Shown here one piece after another: positions 61,033 to 64,000 of a stretch of DNA of 64,000 nt; position 1 is the first letter of the stretch, and each line of letters starts with the position of its first letter. The DNA lies in assembly GCA_045628725.1 (NCBI GenBank), contig JAZQPT010000035.1, positions 21,739 to 85,738 of the forward strand, in the 5' to 3' direction. The translations under genes were made by a program, and so were the position numbers. This stretch comes from JACQGD01 sp045628725 (GTDB lineage Bacteria > Patescibacteriota > Saccharimonadia > Saccharimonadales > Saccharimonadaceae). The notes below the pieces were generated by a model. The model did not search any database. It saw nothing but the letters and a program-made list of their open reading frames with translations, and had not been told where the DNA came from.

Positions 61033-61890
61033 CTAGCAGAGGTGAGCAACAAGACCGGTAACGGTATTCGACACCTGAATACCTTTGGTTTTGAGATACG
61101 CCGTCTTTGCGCCGGCTGATTCGTCGGCGCTGCCTAATATTGCCCCGGCATGTCCCAGTTGCACGCCTGGTGGCGCATGGTGGCCGGTAATGTAGGCATA
61201 TACGGGTTTAGTAACGTTTGCGGCTATATAGTCGGCCGCCTCGATTTCACTCGTGCCGCCAATTTCACCAATCATGATGATTTGGTCGACGTCTGGATCG
61301 TTCTGGAATAATTCTAAACAATCGATAAATGATGTTCCGGCAATACGGTCGCCGCCAATGCCAATGATGTATTTCTGGCCAATGCCGCGACGAGTTAATC
61401 CGTCCATCGCCTCGTAGGTAAGCGTACCGCTTCGGCTAACAATCGCTGCGCGACCAGTGGTTGCCAAGTGGGCGGGGATTATTCCAAGCTTGTTGCCGCC
61501 AGGTAGCAGTAGTCCTGGGCAGTTTGGTCCAATTAGCTTACTACTGCCCTTTTCTATATGTTGTGATATTTGCAACATATCATGTATTGGAATACCTTCG
61601 GTTATGCAGACGATTAATGGAATTCGTGCAGCAATTGCCTCAATGATTGCGCCCTTAGCAGCGCGTGCTGGTACAAATATGACGCTAATATCAACGGATG
61701 TTTTTTCCTGAATATCTTTTACCGATCCATATACGGGAATTCCGTCAACCAGCGTACCGGCTTTATTGGGTGATGTTCCACCGACGACATTCGTACCGGC
61801 TCGCTTCATAGCTCCGGCGTGAAAGGCTCCGTGCGATCCTGTTATGCCCTGAACGATCACATTCTTGCCCGTTAGTAATTCTTCGGTCAT
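61033..61890 (-). CDS. sucD: Succinyl-CoA ligase alpha subunit
   Basis: 285 residues, normal length. The alpha subunit binds CoA in the first domain (QGITGSHGAFHAGAM, SPNKAG) and carries the phosphohistidine in LGHAGAILGS near residue 245; IGPNCPG, SRSGTLTYEA and IGEIGGTSE are typical. With SucC it makes succinyl-CoA from succinate, CoA and a nucleoside triphosphate, or the reverse. Start overlaps the sucC stop by 4 bases (ATGA). Saccharibacteria are known for lacking a TCA cycle, and no other cycle gene is here. Confidence 0.92.
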   Translation of the reverse strand: MTEELLTGKNVIVQGITGSHGAFHAGAMKRAGTNVVGGTSPNKAGTLVDGIPVYGSVKDIQEKTSVDISVIFVPARAAKGAIIEAIAARIPLIVCITEGIPIHDMLQISQHIEKGSSKLIGPNCPGLLLPGGNKLGIIPAHLATTGRAAIVSRSGTLTYEAMDGLTRRGIGQKYIIGIGGDRIAGTSFIDCLELFQNDPDVDQIIMIGEIGGTSEIEAADYIAANVTKPVYAYITGHHAPPGVQLGHAGAILGSADESAGAKTAYLKTKGIQVSNTVTGLVAHLC

Positions 61891-62948
61891 GCAGCCTCCT
61901 TTGCGGCGTGGACGCAGGCATCAAGCGTTGCTAGGGTAGGAATCTGTTGCTCGTTTAGTAATACGACCGCTTCTTCGAAATTAGTACCGGCTAGGCGGAT
62001 GTATAGTTTTGGTAAATCGCCAATCTGGGATTTGGCTGCGATGATTGCCTTGGCTACTTCGTCGCACCGCGTAATACCTGCAAAGATATTAATAATAATC
62101 ACCGTTACGTTTGGATATTCCATGATGCGTTTAAATGCCGCCAGGATACTCGCTTCATTCGCGCCGCCCCCAATATCCAAAAAGTTAGCTGGTTGCATAC
62201 CGGCGTCTGCGACAGCATCGACGGTAGCCATGGCGAGGCCAGCGCCGTTAGCGATTGTGGCGACAGTCCCCTCTTTATCGAGCGTGACGAAGTTTACTTC
62301 TGCAATGGTTTGTTCAAAATTCCAGTCAGAGTGGCGAAATGCAGCAGCATCATCAAGTTCCATCTTGCAGTCGCCGGCAATGATCGTGTCGTCTTTTGTA
62401 TAAATCAGAGGGTTGATCTCGATAAGCGTCGCATCGTTAGCGGTGAAGCAACTATACAGATGTTCGACGAGGTCCTGCAAGACAAACGACTGTCCGGGTA
62501 AGTCGTAGTATTCAGCCAACTGTTCGCCGGCAGTGCCGGTATTGCCAGCTGATAAAGTAATTCTCAAAAAATCATCCGTATCATTTGATTCGACCTCGAT
62601 ACCACCGTTGGTATGCGCCATCAGTACGATTGAACGGGTAGATTTATCAATCAGAATAGCAAGATATAGTTCGCGTTCGATACTGATTAATTGTTCTGCT
62701 AAAAGGGTGGATGGCTGGAATCCTTTTATAGATAACTGACTAATTACATCGATAGCTTGATCGTATTCCTGTTGAGTTGCTACGACTTTGATGCCGCCTG
62801 CTTTACCGCGACCGCCAACAGGGACTTGAGATTTAATGACAGCAGGAAGAAATGCAGGTTCAGCGGACTGACTAGCGACAAAAGAATCCGGAGTGGGGAT
62901 TTTATAGCGAGTGAGGATTTGTTTAGCTTCGTATTCGAGTAGTTTCAT
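61887..62948 (-). CDS. sucC: Succinyl-CoA ligase beta subunit
   Basis: 353 residues from ATG 62948, which overlaps the stop of the acyltransferase gene (ATGA); a TTG at 62960 is also in frame but lies inside that gene. An ATP-grasp domain (KSQVPVGGRGKAGGIK, LIEINPL, AGDCKMELDD) is followed by the flavodoxin-like CoA-ligase domain with GAGLAMATVD, FLDIGGGAN and IFAGITRCD. Somewhat shorter than the E. coli form (388) but with the key motifs present. Coupled on both sides by 4-base overlaps. Confidence 0.9.
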   Translation of the reverse strand: MKLLEYEAKQILTRYKIPTPDSFVASQSAEPAFLPAVIKSQVPVGGRGKAGGIKVVATQQEYDQAIDVISQLSIKGFQPSTLLAEQLISIERELYLAILIDKSTRSIVLMAHTNGGIEVESNDTDDFLRITLSAGNTGTAGEQLAEYYDLPGQSFVLQDLVEHLYSCFTANDATLIEINPLIYTKDDTIIAGDCKMELDDAAAFRHSDWNFEQTIAEVNFVTLDKEGTVATIANGAGLAMATVDAVADAGMQPANFLDIGGGANEASILAAFKRIMEYPNVTVIIINIFAGITRCDEVAKAIIAAKSQIGDLPKLYIRLAGTNFEEAVVLLNEQQIPTLATLDACVHAAKEAA

Positions 62949-64000
62949 GATTTTTTCCAAAGACCGAATGTTCGTTGACGCATTCGTTTAAGGTGAGATC
63001 GCTGATAGGTCAGAATATATACGATATAGAGCGCAATCGACACAACGACAGTCTTTATAATTATATTAGCACCCTCTGGCGGGTCAAAGAATATATCCAT
63101 GATAAATAATATGACAGATTGCAGTCCATATACGTAAAGCGAGTTCATGCCCAAGAGTAATAACGAGCCTTTTGTCTTTTCGTCGATTGTTTTTTCGTAG
63201 CGACGGAAAAGTATGTACAGTGCGCTAAACCAGATCGTGCCTATAACAAGGCGACCAATCGCCATAGTATCTCTATTGAAAATAGTTATATCTAAACTCG
63301 TTCTGAAATTGATAATATCGAGGATTGTCGAGAAAACATTTGGTGAAAGTATAGCTCCGAATTCGCCGGCAATAATTGGAAGTAGAACAGTCATAATGAC
63401 GCTACTAACAAAGGTGATTAGTGTAAATGTAAACAAGACAATCGTTGCATTATTTTTGGCTCTACGAGAAAGCGAAGATACACGATGTTCGATAGCGGGC
63501 AAGTAATAGCCGATAATGATTGCAACGTAGAATATAATCTGCCAAGCGGTGAAGTGACTAAACGGTCCTTGGCTAAATAGTAGCCACACTCCTGTGCTAA
63601 TAAACGCGAGTAGCCAAGATTTACCCTTTGCGACAAGCCAAATAGCGAACGGTGCGAACGCCATTAGTAGTGCATATCTTGAAAGGAAATCAGCCCAACC
63701 GTAGGTAAATTGCAGCGTCAGTGTGTTGAATACGAACGAGCCGATATCGGGGTGAAGGAACTGACTTCGTACCGTCTCTGGCGGCAGGAAAAGAGTGACG
63801 AAGCTATAAAGGCAAGTGAATCCGACAGATAAAAGGTATAACCAGCCAGCCCGTTTCCATAGTTTGATGAATGTCTCTCTTGTTTTCTTCAGTACGCGCG
63901 GGGCATAGATATATCCAACTAAGATTCCCGATATAGCAAAGAATCCTTCGGCGGCAGAAGCGAATAAGTGACTTTGGCCTGTTATAAAATCAAAAAGTGT
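62945..64000 (-). CDS. OpgC-like membrane acyltransferase, 5' part outside window
   Basis: The frame is open from the right edge to the stop at 62945, about 351 residues; the true start lies beyond 64000. At least eight transmembrane helices are seen. The region near the edge (FASAAEGFFAISGILVGYIYAPRVL, then LWKRAGWLYLLS) is the pattern of OpgC, the membrane enzyme that adds succinyl groups to periplasmic glucans, within the acyltransferase-3 superfamily. The coupled sucC and sucD genes could supply its succinyl-CoA. A different acyl group cannot be excluded. Confidence 0.78.
   Translation of the reverse strand, partial: TLFDFITGQSHLFASAAEGFFAISGILVGYIYAPRVLKKTRETFIKLWKRAGWLYLLSVGFTCLYSFVTLFLPPETVRSQFLHPDIGSFVFNTLTLQFTYGWADFLSRYALLMAFAPFAIWLVAKGKSWLLAFISTGVWLLFSQGPFSHFTAWQIIFYVAIIIGYYLPAIEHRVSSLSRRAKNNATIVLFTFTLITFVSSVIMTVLLPIIAGEFGAILSPNVFSTILDIINFRTSLDITIFNRDTMAIGRLVIGTIWFSALYILFRRYEKTIDEKTKGSLLLLGMNSLYVYGLQSVILFIMDIFFDPPEGANIIIKTVVVSIALYIVYILTYQRSHLKRMRQRTFGLWKKS

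Overview
The window is a compact bacterial chromosome segment that carries the replication origin. Gene style points to Candidatus Saccharibacteria (TM7, Patescibacteria/CPR). It has the order recF-dnaN-dnaA | oriC | rpmH-rnpA-yidC-jag, very short intergenic gaps, and many start/stop overlaps. Several core proteins are shortened: a Mur ligase without its first domain and a Jag without its N-terminal domain. There is also a large monoderm-type type IV secretion (T4SS) locus of the kind known from Saccharibacteria. UGA acts as a stop throughout, so the standard bacterial code applies. The assignment rests on gene content and protein style, not on a database search.

Region by region. (1) 0-17 kb is mostly housekeeping: a partial DEAD/DEAH helicase, a MurE-like ligase, a GH13 alpha-glucosidase, TsaD, a FemAB-like aminoacyltransferase, ValRS, RlmH, a HIT protein, ComFC and Hsp20. 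It also has several small membrane proteins and four tRNAs (Ser-CGA, Arg-GCG, Ser-GCT, Ser-TGA) flanked by strong hairpins. A promoter-terminator pair near 2.7-2.9 kb brackets a candidate small RNA. (2) 17.4-48.2 kb is one continuous T4SS and cell-wall-attack locus. Seven tandem VirB2-like pilins lie on the minus strand. A long plus-strand series follows: two VirB6-like channels, a PrgI/VirB3-like protein, a TraC-like partner and a VirB4 ATPase, a secreted esterase, and three very large paralogous ectoproteins. Two of those ectoproteins carry C-terminal peptidoglycan hydrolases (NlpC/P60 and M23). Two further secreted multi-domain wall hydrolases and several single-pass accessory proteins complete it. 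No relaxase, VirD4, VirB11, integrase or transposase is seen, so this looks like a chromosomal effector or contact machine rather than a conjugative element. (3) 48.2-54.4 kb is the origin region, with DnaA boxes on both sides of dnaA and one box overlapping the dnaA promoter. (4) 54.4-64 kb, all minus strand, is an envelope polysaccharide region: two glycosyltransferases, then a processive GT2 synthase, an HlyD-like partner and a GH81 beta-1,3-glucanase. Next to these is a translationally coupled trio of OpgC-like acyltransferase and both succinyl-CoA ligase subunits.

How the parts may work together. The T4SS locus has an ATPase, channel and pilins plus at least four peptidoglycan-cutting proteins, which fits a machine that crosses or remodels the wall of a host cell in an epibiotic lifestyle. 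The right-hand region suggests a beta-glucan that is made, exported, trimmed and then succinylated, with its own succinyl-CoA supply. Many promoters place the -10 box 5-7 bases before the start codon, so leaderless mRNAs appear to be the norm for first genes, while Shine-Dalgarno sites are used inside operons.
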